A stretch of 64,000 nucleotides of DNA from Acanthornis magna (Eukaryota > Chordata > Aves > Passeriformes > Acanthizidae): positions 5,338,501 to 5,402,500 of the forward strand of contig JAWUZG010000970.1 in assembly GCA_036785705.1 (NCBI GenBank), in the 5' to 3' direction. The notes beneath the pieces were generated by a model. That model saw only the letters and a list, made by a program, of their open reading frames with translations. It made no database searches and was not told the DNA's origin. Positions within the stretch are counted from its first letter, which is position 1, and each line of letters starts with the position of its first letter. A program made the translations under genes and the position numbers. Positions 11,401 to 24,900 of the stretch are shown here, piece after piece.

Positions 11401-14400
11401 TATAACACAAACCATTGGAAGTAGGTTGGATGATTTTAACAAGGTTTATTCAATATATGTTTTATTATTCAATAATTTTTTAAAAAATAACTTACTGTGC
11501 TGCATGTGTGTATACATATATATTGACCCCATCCTCTCCTTTTTGAGTAGAACTATCCTTGGATCACCTCACATAAATACAAGCAGGCTGATGCCTACAT
11601 AAATAAAAATACAGTTTTACTCCTTTTTCCCTTAGTATTAGTTTATTCTTCAGCATCATTCTGAATGATAAAGAACTACATAAGAAATATCCCTCTGGGA
11701 GTCAGTCCCCTCCACTGTCTCATCTTTAAGCAAAATTTTGCATTTGAAATTTGCAGTAGTTATGTATACCAGTAGCAAAGGTAAGTTGAAGTACCCAAAC
11801 TACATCAATAGTTTGTTTTAAATACCTACTTACATTCTGTAAATCAGCAGCCTCAAGAACATGAAACATTTGCAGGATCAGAACAGATTCAAGAAATTAA
11901 TTTATGATGGAGTCCGAGTTATATTGCTTGAATGATTTTTTCTACCATCTGAGAAATAAGGAATAGCCCTTAGTAGCAACTCTCCATCATTTTCCACCCC
12001 ATCTTTTAAAATCTAATGCTAAAATAGATCTGTATCTGGGGTGGGAAGAGAAAAGAATTTTCAGAATTCCACCACAAATCATTGCATTTTCAATATACAT
12101 GTTCTGGATGGATGAGATGCAGAGAAAGAATATTTAGGATAAGTAGAATCACATCTATCACTAACATAAAGAGGTGAAATGCACATGGGTTGATATTGCC
12201 ATGGCATGGAAAGCCTGTAAAAAAATAAAATCCTTATCAAATAGCACTGCATTCTCCACTGTCATTGAAAAATTAGCATTTAGTGTTACATGCAACTTTC
12301 AGGAGAGCATCTGCAATGTCTTTCTGCACATAAGCAATATACCCTGCCAGCGAGCATGAAATCATAGAGCTTGGAGAAGCGGCCTCCAAGCAGACAGATA
12401 GCCCTGGTTTGGGGGCATGATGAATTGTGTATTCAGCTGCAGACTGAAAGTACACAAACCTGAGCCTGGACATGAAAATCTTTGACCTGTTTGCTATGAA
12501 ACAAACAGGTAATTGGCTCCTCTTGAGAAGTCCCAGCTTGTCATGGAGGCGGTGACAGGAGTAAGTCACCCCCAAAGGAGTATCCATTCATCTCATGGGA
12601 GTAAATCAAATCAGAACCCAATGGAAAAAAGCAAAAGAGCTTCTTCTCCTCAGCTCCTCTTGTCCCAGGAACACAATGAGGCAGGCAGTAATGCTTTCTG
12701 ACTCACCACAGATTCAGTAAATGCAACTCCCAAGGGAGGCTTGAACTAGATTGGGTTTGGAGTTTGACAGCAGAGCTGCTAAATAGAACCAACAGCATGC
12801 TTGAAATAAAAGCAGTGATGTGTTAAAAATCCCATTGTAAAGCCTGTTTACCTGTCTGATTTCTTCACATTTCTTTCTCTCTCACTTCCTCCCCACCCCC
12901 AAATAAAAAAAGTAGATTTGAAGGTAGAAGGCAAACCTGAGACTACCAGACTTCAGGAGCTCATAAAGCATACAAGAGTTCTATGGCTACTTCTTTGGAT
13001 TGTAGTATGGTAACTTTCTTTCAAGGCTTGGTGAAGCCCCATGCTAGCACAGACCTGGGTCTTTAGTGATGGATTTGTACCTAAATATGATAATTAGCAG
13101 GGAAAGCACGTTATTACTCATAATACCGTAAGAAGATTTTAAGTGAGAATACAAAAGCAAAGAGGTCCTTCCCATGACTACCCTGCTTGAACTCATTTCC
13201 AATAAGGCCAGGTGGAGAAGCTCTAACAGATGCCACTAGGAACCATACCAAACCCCACGTCTTATAAACTCAAAAGCATACTTCACTTGAGAAGGACTTT
13301 CTTGACACTAATGTAGTCCAGACATAACAACGAAAACTATAGCTTTTTAAAGCTGTAAAGCAAAACTGGTTCATAAAACCATTTTCCTCTGCAAGATAGT
13401 AACCTAAATTTAAATATGGTAGACTCTGTATTTCCTTTCTACGGGCTCAGCTCTCCTTTCTATCCTTCTTAGTCAGCATGCCCAAATTGTCAGGGAGAGT
13501 GGCAGCACTAAGGCAGGAAAGGCCACTAAAACTTCGTACTATTATCTATTATCACGACATCCAGCTACGACACTTGTTTTTCCTATTTACCCTCTCTCCC
13601 ACAAAAAACACAAGGAAGGAGGCAGGAAACTTGGATCTGGACTTGGTACTCGGGAAACTCCATTTTCCTAAGGAACTGTTTCGTTTTATTATTATTTCCA
13701 CTATTGTCTTCAATAAGATACATCACCAGGAGGCTCTCTCAAATCTTTTGAGACGCAGAGACACACAGCAAGCTCTGATTGAGAGGGCATATTACTTGGC
13801 AGAGAGGCAGAGGACACAAGGCTGCCTCTGTCAGAAGGAGGCATAAGTTGTCTGGGGATGGTGAAGGGAGTTGCCTGCAAGCAGTGGCAGCTAGGCCCAA
13901 TCTGAAGAGCAGACACCACAGGCACTATCACCTGTGACACACTTATGCAGGATCTAAAACAATGCTCAGCTTTGGCCTCCAGCTGCCACAATGGTACAAA
14001 TACTGCAAAGCAAAAAAATGCGACAGTCTGAAAGGGATACTCATGGGCTAGAATAACAGGAAGATCAGCTTTTCTGCACATACAAAATTTTAAAATCACT
14101 CAAATTGTCCAGTAGATACATGACATCAGATATGAAATACAGACAAAGTATGAAGTATCTCTCTGGTTAGAGTGTCAGGTAGGGAAAGCAAGAAAGGAAA
14201 GTCAGGAATGCTTTGTCCATCTCTTGAATCAGGATTTCTTGACTACCAGTCTCTATGCTCCAATGACTAATCCCTGCATCCAATAACTAAGGAAGCTCCA
14301 TGCATGTAACACTAATCTTATCTTGATGTTAGAAGAAAAAAAGATCAATACAGTATTCATAAGATGATGTATGACTAAAATATTGATGCAATATTTCTCA

Positions 14401-15154
14401 CGTGTATCAATGCCTGGCTATTTCTATTTTGTTTGCTTTTCTATGTATGCAAAACACGTACTATGTTTCTTGCTGTTGTATACCCTGCTCTTTTAATTCC
14501 TATAAGAATAAACAAAATTAAGAAAAGGCTTCAACAACACTTTTGCTTATCCATATCAAGGTTGCTTCAGCATTATAGGGTTCCATTCCACCAGACACTG
14601 AACTATAGTGTAGATAATGAAAATTGGGAACATTTTAGCACATGTTGGAATTAATTAGAGCCTAGTAGAAACAGTGCCCAGAATTCTTTACCTTTCATTT
14701 CTACTATTTAATTTCATATTCTCAGCCTCCTTATATTTTCCTTATTTTCCAAAAAGCCTGTAATTTCTGCTTATATCTCCATCCTTTTGTCCTGTATGTG
14801 TACAGCACCTAATGCCATGAAATCCCCTGAACAAAATATGGAATTACGAAGAGATAATACAACAGTCAACATTCCTGAATTTGACCTAAAGGAGTAGACT
14901 AGCAATACGCAATTGTTTTTCTATTAAAAAAAAAAGTCATCCTCTTATATTATTTAATTCCCAATACTGTATAAACAAATCAAAATTAAATTTCCAAACT
15001 TATTTATTTTCTTAAGACACCAGAATTTTGCCTATTTAATTATCCCTGCTTGGCAATAGGGACTGCTGTAAAGCCTATATCTCAAGATGGGAATAACTTG
15101 ACCTGTAGATCCACGTAGAAAATGCCTGATTCTATGCTATTTTATTTTTACTGG
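8403..15154. other. Unique AT-rich noncoding DNA
   Basis: No recognisable exon or transposon. The longest frame is 144 codons (9664-10098), AT-rich with long hydrophobic and Lys/Asn-rich stretches and no domain. A 129-codon minus-strand frame (13710-14099) also has no recognisable content. A short (CA)n run lies at about 9571-9582, and a T/A-rich low-complexity stretch at about 9000-9042. Confidence 0.5.
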
Positions 15155-15277
15155 AAAATGCCAAAATAGCTAAAATCAGTTAACTGAATTTCACCAAAAT
15201 GCCAAAATAGCTAAAACCAGTTAACTGAATTTCACCAAAATGCCAAAATAGCTAAAACCAGTTAACTGAATTTCATC
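15155..15277. repeat. 41-bp tandem triplication
   Basis: Three head-to-tail 41-base units start at 15155, 15196 and 15237. Each has AAAATGCCAAAATAGC near its start and GTTAACTGAATTTCA near its end. Unit 1 differs from units 2 and 3 by T for C (AAAATCAG versus AAAACCAG). Unit 3 ends CATC rather than CACC. The AAAA that begins each unit is also present just after the third, consistent with slippage or unequal exchange at short repeats. Confidence 0.97.
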
Positions 15278-16914
15278 AAAACTCTATTTTCAGAAGAGGA
15301 AGGGTACACTCAATTTATAGCAGAACACTCATTTCTAACATCAAGAATACAATTTCAGACTGCAACCAGAACTGAAGGGGGAAAGAAACAGACCAGGTTT
15401 TCTAAGAACACAAATGCCCCCAGCGCTTTCCACACTTGATTGAGTCTGGGGGCACAAAGATCTGACTCAGGACACAAAACTTAGTCTCTCCCAAAGTAAT
15501 GCCCCATGACACTGCACCCTTGTGTTCTCTTAGATGCATATTCTTCCATTATCTTTTAGTGAAATAGCTCCTTTGCTTTTCCACAACTGAAAGAAAGCCA
15601 GGAACAAACATTTGGTGTTTTATGTCAAGTAGGACTCACATCTGGGTCGGCCCTAGTAGCCTTCAGCCCTTCCAGAGCCTAGTGCCACACATACACACTT
15701 CACTCTACATATGTTTCAGCATTTTGAACACAGTGCCAGTGCTCAAGGCACATATTGCAGAACTCAGAAATTCAGGCCCAGTTATGAGCTGCAGTGGAAA
15801 GGTGTTGTTTGTAATAGGTCTCATGTGAGATGTGGTTCACATGTAGACGAAACACAACCTGGATGATCCAGGATCACCCTCCCATATTGCTCCTATTTTA
15901 AAAAAACCCACCCAAGCAACCAAAACTTAGCATTTAATTGTGAAAATTAACTGGTGCTTGTTTTACTCAGAAATGCAAGACATTGATAAATAAGTAAATT
16001 TTCAACACTGTTAATATTGTCAAACACCTATATGCTAGTTCTTTAAAAACTATTGATTTCAAACCATGCATAAAAAGATGGAGGAGATATATAAGTATTT
16101 TAAAGAAATTTTATTTTTACATAATGAAATTTCTTTCATCAGTTACCTAGACCAGTGAAATGTTTATTCCATGAAAGGGATCTTTCCCACATCTTCAGCA
16201 GAAGGAAACACAATTTTTTGTCTACTGCCTCACAAGCTCTGCAGAGAGGTTGGCAAAGGGTCCCTACAGGGATGACAGATCATGTGGCCCCTAGGGTTGA
16301 TCCAGTGTATCATCCCTGCTCTTAAAACTGGACATAAGTGCCTTGCAGGTTCACAGCCAGGGGACACTGTATTGTGTGGGGTTGTGAACATCTTTTTGGA
16401 GGAACATCGTACTGCAGTTACCTATTTGTTTAAACCTTGCAACTTGGGTAACAGTTCCTCTATATGATAGCAATATTAATAATGTGATGCTGAAGCTATT
16501 GGTTGCCTTCCCCTCCAAAGAGATTTCAATCAAAACAGAAAAATAGCACTAATTGCTGGGCAGACTGACTCCTGGACATACACCAAAATGTCTCCATTCA
16601 GGACATTAATTGTCTCTGTAAATGCTGCATGTGCAGATATAGCTGCAGCAACTCCTATATGAAGTCATGCATGTCCCATGGATAGACCATGCGGTACGTA
16701 ACATACCATCCACCCACAGATATTTTTTAAGTTTGTTTCCATTACTCTTTCCTTGGATTTATTACTGTCATGATACATATTTTCTTCCTTTTTCTGACCA
16801 TCTTTCCAGTGTTTATAAACACACTGTAACATAATATGCAATCCTTCTTGGGTTTTTCAGAAAACACTGCAATACAAATAATATAGACCTACAAAATCTA
16901 GGTGGATACTTTAT

Positions 16915-16938
16915 CCATATATATATACATATATATAG
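16915..16938. repeat. (AT)n simple repeat
   Basis: Alternating AT with a single C interruption (…ATATATACATATATAT…). Ordinary dinucleotide microsatellite. Confidence 0.85.
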
Positions 16939-17435
16939 CAAGGTGTGGCATGCATCTGTCATTCAGACCTTGCCATGTCATACACAAATATTTCATTAAT
17001 GCATCTCACATGGATTTTTTTAACCTTTAATCCCCTGATTAGGTGACTGATTTAAAGGGTAATTATTTGATTCCAGTCTCCCTGCTCCATCAAAATGTTC
17101 TCTTTTATCACTCTGCAAAAACATGAAACTTCTATCAAAAGTTAAATTAGCTCAGGACATAGAAATGGAGTATCCTGATTTAATGGTAGGCTTAAGGTGA
17201 AAGCCTTTCACCACACTCTTATATAAAAAATTACAGAATGTTACTCTAAAAGGGAAAATCTTGGCTTCCCAAAGCAGCACAGTTCTTCTAGAAAGTCTCC
17301 ACTGAAAACACTTCAATGTCATTACAATTTTATGCTGTGAAAAGATATCTTAAGTGGCTTTCTTAAGTATTGCAGAAGATTTTATGGATCCCTCTAAGCC
17401 TTGCTCAGTTTAGCTCGATCCAAATACACCTGAGA

Positions 17436-17469
17436 ATAAAAAAAAAAAAAAAAAAAAACCCAAAAAAAC
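17436..17469 (+). repeat. Poly(A) run with short CCC break
   Basis: About 20 A residues, then CCC, then seven A residues, preceded by GAGAAT. It resembles a decayed retroposon tail, but the upstream 300 bases show no recognisable source gene or element. Confidence 0.7.
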
Positions 17470-19230
17470 TGCAGCAAAATGCTGAGTAGCCACCAGTTCT
17501 GATTCTGCAGGCACATTTGCATGTACTTTCTTTTATCCTGGAACTGATAGAGTGGATGGAGACATTGCACAATAAGGAGGCACCAGGCCCCACTAGGTAT
17601 TGTTCAGACCTTACATGACGCAAGTGCCAGGAAAACCTCACTTCCCTTCCCACTCTGTCCCTGCACTTCCATGAGCCAGGGCAGGGGAGCTCTGCTCCCA
17701 TCAGTGAAAATACTCACATCAGTAAGGTTATGGACACACAGAAATATTTATCAAACCAAAAATCCATGATATTCACTGCACAAGCAGTGAGGCACACAGA
17801 TAATTAAAAGTTCACCGGTCCAATTGGCCCAACCATATTTTACCATGTCAATAGACTTAAAGACCTATTGGAAGAAGAACAATACAAGTGAGAAGTACAG
17901 CTGAGGCAATTAAGCACAAAATTTCTAAACTAGTCTTGGCAGATCATCACAGCTTTATGTTACACATTCTGTCATGCCAAGTTCCTCAGACTTTCACTTG
18001 AAGGATTAAGACTTTTCCCTGAGACATGCCAGGCTTGGCTCCCATGAATTGCAATTGCATGCTAGGGTTTTGGCTTAATTTATTATGAAGCTGGCTTCAC
18101 AGGTCTTTGATAATTTATTACAGATCTCTCAACCCTGCTTAAAGAGCTGTCCTTGATCAGCCAATTGTCTAAGATAAGGGGAAAAATTCAATCCTAGGCT
18201 GCATAAGTAAGCTGTAATAAGAACTGAACACTTCATGGACACAGAGATAAAGACAGCACAGAAACCTTGCTCACCTGGCTGCACTGTTTCAAATGTCTCC
18301 AGTGACCAAAAAACATCACTGCAAGTCTATCGAGGATATTTAGTTTTGATGCTCTGTTAGAGTGTTAAACAATAATGAAAGAGATAAAATAATCTTAATG
18401 TGAAAGTTACACGTAGTTATTTAACTAGCTTCTCATTTTAAATTAAGTGCCACATTCTAGTGAATAGGAACACATTCAGGATAGAGTTTGCCATTGTTTC
18501 CTCATCTTATGAAGCCTAAAAAAATTTAATTGACACAAATTTTGAGCAGCTGTTAGAGAGAATTTCTATTTGCTGATGATTAAAAATTTCAAAGTGAAGC
18601 ATGACAAATATAGACTTGCAGTTCTAAGGACTAGATTTGGGGATTTTGACAAAAATCTCTGTTCCTTAGGAATTTAGAAGATAGAAGGTAACTGAAGTCC
18701 TTTATCTTCTAAACACAAAGGCATTTCAAGTAAACATGAAGAGCTTTATTTTTTTTGTCCACTTTATTTGCAATGAGTGATGAAATACCGTAAGCATTTC
18801 TGAGTTTTCTCTAGTAAGGCAGTATAAAAATTATACTGAGATAAGTACACGTTGTCTACTCACCTTAAATAGTTTTTAATTTCTTTTTGTTATAAATCAC
18901 ATTAGAGATATGGCTTCTTCCAGAAAACAAAATACAATTCAATATCTGAAACAAACACCTCAAATTCCCTACCACAAGAAAATGCAGTCTCTAAAATTAC
19001 AGGCACTGTTCAGATGTGGATCCAGTCTGAAATGACTGAAATTCATTTCACATTATTTATTCTAGGTTCAACAGATTTTGAAGATCCTATAAGCATCCAA
19101 ACCAACCATGCACAATTGCTGAAGAACTTTCATAAAAGTTACTTGAACCACTGCCTAGAAAGATGAGAGGAAGAAAGCCTTTGTGTGTGCACTCTCTTTA
19201 TGTTGCCATCATACAATGTCAACATATGTT

Positions 19231-19265
19231 TGTGAATATCAAACCTATGGCATTTGATATTCACA
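19231..19265. repeat. Perfect inverted repeat, 13-bp arms, 9-nt loop
   Basis: The left arm TGTGAATATCAAA (19231-19243) and right arm TTTGATATTCACA (19253-19265) are exact reverse complements around a nine-base loop. The hairpin ends 25 bases before the LTR-like block. The stem is too short for a typical microRNA precursor. It may simply mark a fragile or insertion-prone site. Confidence 0.9.
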
Positions 19266-19290
19266 CATTCTTTACATCCTTCATCATGGC

Positions 19291-20188
19291 TGTCTTGGTT
19301 TGAAAGACAGGAGTCTGCTAAGGAAGGTGGGAACCCTCCTTAGAGTAGAGAATGTGAACCCCCTTCCCTCTGAATTATTATAACTTTGAAATCAAGGGCT
19401 TTCAGGCAAAGATATGGGAAAAGGAATTACAGTTCTTTACTACTATCTATAACGAGGCACGCAAGCAACAACAACAGTAGCAATAACAAACAAAACCAAA
19501 AACCAAAAACACGGTGGCAGATGTCCCTGGGCTGCCAGGCACTTTCTCGTTTGGTGCAGTCACAGTCACAGCCAGCAGGGGCGCTGGCAGGCTCCCGGCT
19601 GGGCAGGGCAGGTGCGATGACTTCCGCGCAACTGCAGGGGGCGCTGTGGCACGAGGTCTGTCTCACATGGGTAAAGGCGGACAGGCTGGGCAGGGATGGC
19701 GTGAGCAGCACAGGACCGGGCAGTGGCTCAGAGCAGGGGGCTGGAGCAGCAGGATGGGCTCACCCAGGCTAGCCAGCAAAAAAAAGCGGCAGGAACTCCA
19801 CAGTTATGGCAGTGCGTTCTGGCAGGTGGGGCTCGGGGCAGCGGCAGCTGCAAGGGCAGCCGGGAAAAATGCGCCCTCCAGGAGGGGAAAAGGGGATTGG
19901 TATTCCGTGCCCCTTTCCCAAACAAAAGCTCACCCACCAGGTAGAGAGAGCAGCGCAGAGCTGGGCTTTTCCACAGTCGCAGCCAAAAGGAGACAGCAGC
20001 TTTTTCACTGCTCTCTCCTCCAAATCCAGCTAGCGAGTGAGTTACCAATGGCCAGATCTCTCCTCCCCTCACCACACCCTGGCCACATCCCTTGTCTCTT
20101 ACAAAAGAGTAAATGGTCCTTAAATATCTGATCGTTGGTTACCTAGCAACAGAATGGGGAAAAATTCCGCCCCTCCCAACCTTCAACA
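19291..20188. mobile_element. Solo LTR-like block of an avian endogenous retrovirus
   Basis: A block of about 0.9 kb begins TGTCTTGGTTTGAAAGACAG and ends CTTCAACA, giving LTR-style TG…CA ends. The flanking pentamers ATGGC (19286-19290) and AGGGC (20189-20193) match at four of five positions, as expected of an aged target-site duplication. The interior is clearly GC-richer than its surroundings, from about 19510 to 20010. The opening resembles an LTR family I recall from songbird genomes. No gag, pol or env sequence adjoins it, so a solo LTR left by recombination is the best reading. A TATA-like string is present on the minus strand (complement of CCTTAAATAT, 20118-20127), hinting at minus orientation, but I leave the strand open. 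The open frames inside (up to 205 codons) are GC-rich noise. Confidence 0.65.
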
Positions 20189-21639
20189 AGGGCATTTCAT
20201 GAAACTATCACCAAGTTGTAGGTCTTTTAGATCACTTTAAGAAAAGAGAAGAGGTATGAGTGAGAAAGAAGGATGAAGACAGCATTTGTGTGAAGAAGGC
20301 CACATCACACTGCTGCCTTCTTGGTAGTATGATCTTTCTTGATAGAGTTCAAAGACCTGGCCACAGCTATTTCTTTCAAGATGCAGGAGCCATGTCCTAT
20401 TCTCTTCCCAAGATGTACAGGTTACCACTTCTGTAGTGCAACTACATCTCCTTCCTGACATCCCATCTGTCAGTAGGGTTCTTTAACCCCTGGAATGAGC
20501 TTTTGGCATTCACACTGAGACTTCAAATGTATGAGTCTAACAGAAAATGTCATGATGGGCAATTAGCTTTCAATTTCAGTATAGGGTAATATTTTCCAAG
20601 CATTTCACATTTCCAGTTCAGATGTGTATACTACTGATGCACTAGTGCTTCATGATAAGGATGTGGAGAAGGTCGATTAGCACCACCACCATGTTCCACA
20701 GAGCTTCAGACGGTAAGAACGCAATTCCTGTGCACAGATATCTGTGCTCCATTCCTGCTGGGGAAACGTCTTTCTGCCAATAATCTTGGAAAAAATAATA
20801 TCCCACTCAGAAGAAACCCATCTGTTTCTGTAATGCTGCAAGAAGTGCAAGTAAGCAGTGTAAGTCTTTTCTGACTCTCTCCCCACTGCGACTATGTTAC
20901 TGAGTACATTAAAGTTTTTTCTCCCACCCTCACTCGCTACAACTTTACAAGGCTTGTGAATTAAAGGAAGGAGCCATGGAGGTGTGATAACCTGCCTCAG
21001 AGTCCCTAGACTGCATACAGCACAGCAAATCTTGCCATCACAGCTGCCACAGGCAACAACAATCCACCAGCAATATCTACACCTAACTTTGTTGGAAAGC
21101 TTTTATTACAATTGTAACATCAGAAAAAAAAGTGAACAAAAGCCCTGCAAACACAGCTATTCCTTTCTCTCCCCCAAAATCGAGATGCGAGGCAGCCTTT
21201 GCTGCTGATCACCCTAGGGTGTTTGGGCTGTCCAGGAACACTGCACGCCATGACAGCATGTGCAGGAGCACAGCCTGCCAGCACCATCGCCAGCGGTGCA
21301 TGGGCTCAGCAGCCAGCAGATAAACAAAGAAGCAATACCCACTATCAAAGTGTCAAGTATCTATAACCTCTAGCACAGCATGAAGATTACAGCAAACAAA
21401 ATACACATCTAAGAGGCAAGGAGCTGTAGGAGAGGAGGAGAGAAATGATTGTGAGAGTGGAGCAGGTGAGAATGCCTATCCTGACACTACAAATGGCGCA
21501 GAAATGCAGGGCTGACATGTTGTGACTGCGAGTTACCATTACGACACACTTTTTACAAACCCAGGCTACTTCCTCTTAAGGTACTTCAGAAATTATCAGG
21601 TTTACAATCAGCCTAAAAGCAAAGCATGACTGTAGGTCA
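20189..21639. other. Unique noncoding DNA after the LTR-like block
   Basis: No gene or repeat recognised. Frames of 60-75 codons are short and without recognisable domains. Confidence 0.5.
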
Positions 21640-21960
21640 GATTGGAGAACTCAGCAGCATTGTAAGAAGATGTTTCCCCTGCAAATACTCTGAGGCAATT
21701 TGCCCAGATCTTTCAGGCGCTCATTAAGAATTTGTTTTCAGTGTGTATAGTAATTATTCCAGCTAGCTGAAGATTTCATAATGCAAAATCTTTAGGTTTC
21801 TGACACACCAAGAAAAGGCCAACTGCTAAACTACAGATGCTTAGCTTGAGCTCAATAAAGCTGATTCATGAAATGCAGACTATTTTCAAGTGTTATTAGC
21901 AGAGAACCTCTTAATTGCTGTCTTTATGGATATTTTTACCCTCTGAACCACTACCTGAAG
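21640..21960. promoter_or_regulatory. Candidate conserved noncoding element
   Basis: This is a repeat-free stretch with several homeodomain-type cores, TAATTATT (21751-21758) and TTAATTG (starting 21911), and an AGCTAGCT palindrome (21761-21768). It has the texture of vertebrate developmental enhancers. There is no direct proof: conservation cannot be seen from one sequence, and AT-rich DNA contains such cores by chance. Confidence 0.2.
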
Positions 21961-24900
21961 ACAGGCTATACCCCGCGCAATCCAGATATATTGTGCACCA
22001 AAAGGTATGGGCCTAATTCTGCTTTCCAGATAAATACCCTGTTTTAAAAGTGGTAATGTTCTCTATTCCATAATTTGTGTCTTCCTACTGGCAAAACTGC
22101 CTGCAGCTGATCCAGATGACCATGTCCCTGACCTGGAGAAGCTTCCCAGTTTTTGGAGTAACTTTTGTAAACATTCCCCAGTATATGCATTGGGAAAACA
22201 GACTCAGTGGTCTGATCGAAGAGAGAATTTCATGGTGGGTGGACCTGTGTGTGAGTCTTTGTGTCAGGTTTCTGACAATGAAAAGGTTAAACTTCTGCAA
22301 GTGTTTTCTAGAGTGAGGAGTATTGTGAGCAAAAATTAAAAAAAAAAAAAAAGTGTTAGAAGCAGATGGAGCAAATAATTTCCCAACCTTTGCTATGTAA
22401 ACACACTCGAAAGGCTTCAGGCGACTTTTACCCTGGACTCTGTTTTTGTCAGATCAATGACAAGTCACGTTAACAGTGGTGTTTAATTCTATCAATATGT
22501 GACCAATTGTGTTAGATTGTTTGGCCATTGATTTCACTTAGTTCTACCGTTGAGCTCTGAAAGGAACTGCTTTCCCCTGCATTACCACACATGGTGACAA
22601 ATGTCCAGCACTGACTTTCAGTACGGCATTCACAGAAGCTCTGACCACTTAAATGCTGGGGGAATACAGCAGGATAGACATATGAGAGTTATTCTTTATT
22701 TATTTTCCAAATTGCAAGGCCATGCCATGCAATTCTATTTAGGTCTGAAAGAGGTTGTTTACAGAAACAGCTGAGTAGACAATATGACAGATGACAATTT
22801 GTCCACGTGAAAATGATAAGGCAGACCTGGGAAGCTGCATAGTGAAGGAAAATGAAACTGAAAAGGCTAATTCCTTTCATATTTACTGTGACTGGGCCAC
22901 ACCCTGAAGTGCCTGCCTCAGTTTCTAGAAACATTTGCTAAGGCAAATGCACTTGGCCCATGAGAGTTTTGAACAGTTTTGATCTAACAACAGTGGTCTT
23001 TAATGTATCATGCTTGCAATGAAAACCCTCTGCACCAAATTTCTACTAGGGATTAATACGGGGTTCATACATCCGCCACAAAAATCCAGCTGTCAGTCTG
23101 TGGTTTAAACAAGAAATTCAGGACTGGCTATCCATTATCCTGACAATGAATAAGTTATTTATGAAATACTTATTAAACTAAGGGGTTTTTGCAAAAAATA
23201 CTAAAATCACTAAAAATCATAAACCCCCCATATTTTGAAGTGTTATTCTTCCTCTTGAAATTCTCTGAAACTACAGAGATTTCAAATGACCGAAAACCCA
23301 GAAATCCTTAGGTTTTCACTAGCAATGCGGTAAACCACTACATATAAGGTAAGACAATGATTAAGTTATTTTGATAAACCCCTATAATTTAAAGAAAATT
23401 ACATAATAGAATAATAATATTCCCCATGATTAAGGTTTATGCTTCTTAGAGAAATATTGCTCCTTTCAAGAAAAATGATGTTGCCTTCAGGTACCCAGTT
23501 TATAATTTCATGGCAGCCTACCCAGACCTGATCCCATCATCTGCACACTTCTAAGAGGGAGCTGTGTAAGAGGAAAGACTTGTTCTTGTTAGGAACATAG
23601 TAACAGTGTTTAATTTTGAATAATCCCATCTACATCTCTCCTGAGTCATGTTAGCAATTAACAAAACTGCTTTGATCTCTTAAACCCTAATATGTTTTTA
23701 TTTAACTATTTTTCTTTTTTCATTTAGAGATAAAATAACTTAAATGGCTTTTGTACATTTCATATGCCTATTTACCATCTTCAGAGGTATTCTGGGGACA
23801 GAAGTGATGGGACATGCCAAGGCTCCAGGAGGAGTTCACAGGGCTTTGCATAGGGAGTTCAGCCAGGCAGGGTGCTGGGCTGGGGCTGCTCTGTAATTCC
23901 ACTGTTAATGGTGTCTTGATGGTATTCTGCTTAGGGCATGCTGGCCAGCCTGTGATATACAGATCCATTCATTGTTCTCTCGTTCTCAAAGCTGATTTAT
24001 AGCTTTGCATGTGTATGGCGTGTCTTAGGGCTGCCACTGTCAAACTAGGTGTTCCCAAAAACCAGGAGTTAGGCTGGAAGTCTTGGGGAGATAACAAATC
24101 ACACTATTTATATAAAAATACAAAGTGATTTTTTCCTTATTTTTTCAAATAATTTAGTCACTGTTTCCTGGCATGTGTCCCCAGAAACAGAAACATATTG
24201 TAGTATTCCTTATGAAATTTTTTCTGAATCTAACTAATGTTGCTACATAGCAAAAACTAAATTAAAGTAAACCCCAGTTAATATCTGCAATAATGTGACT
24301 CTCATTTAACTCTAATTAATGTATTTTGCTCTGTCCAAAACTATGCTAAAGAACATTTATATGGCATTTACTGACCACTTTGAGGAAGAAATATTTGCCT
24401 GGATAACAGTAACTATGCTTGAAAAACCAACACAACAGAAATTCATTCGGTTTTTGGACTTTTTTTTTACTTTTTAAAAGGGCAGAACAAAAAAAAAAAT
24501 TTTTTTTCCTCTTATCTATTATTTGCTGCAATTCTGCTCCAAGTAAGATATATGCCAAACACTCTAAAAGCTGAAGCTGAAGAAAGGGTAGATTTATATA
24601 CAACAGAAGTCACATAGAGAGGTTTTTCACTTTTGTCAGAAATCCAGGATCAACCCCAAAACAAAGGCATGCATTTAAAACACAGTGCAGTTGCCTTAAT
24701 TGAAAAAAAAAATATACAAATACATACAATACCAAAAGGACTGAGCTCTGCTCTCTTACTGACCTGCATGCTATTATTAAAGGTCGGGGAAACAGCTCTC
24801 CAACCTAACCCTCTGATGAGTTGGCAGGGAAAGTTTTCATTGATTTCAATCCTGTTTAACAAGTTTCTAATCTAAGAGTGTTTGTTTCTAAATCTAAAAG

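Larger units (their letters stand above)
15278..19230. other. Unique AT-rich noncoding DNA
   Basis: No gene seen. It contains an alternating (AT)n tract near 16915-16938 and an A-run near 17436-17458 that follows an AATAAA-like string. The A-run could be the tail of an old retrocopy, but nothing recognisable precedes it. Frames up to about 98 codons are not convincing. Confidence 0.5.

Noticed and set aside
12357..12402. ATCATAGAGCTTGG string resembling a reversed CR1 end
   Set aside because: It has too few matching bases, no octamer repeat, and no CR1 sequence follows.
13478..14099. 122-codon plus and 129-codon minus frames around 13.5-14.1 kb
   Set aside because: They partly overlap on opposite strands, neither resembles a known family, and no exon-like boundaries support either.
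19386..20131. Overlapping frames of up to 205 codons in the GC-rich block
   Set aside because: GC-rich DNA has few stop codons; frames are open on both strands, lack domains, and lie within an LTR-like element.
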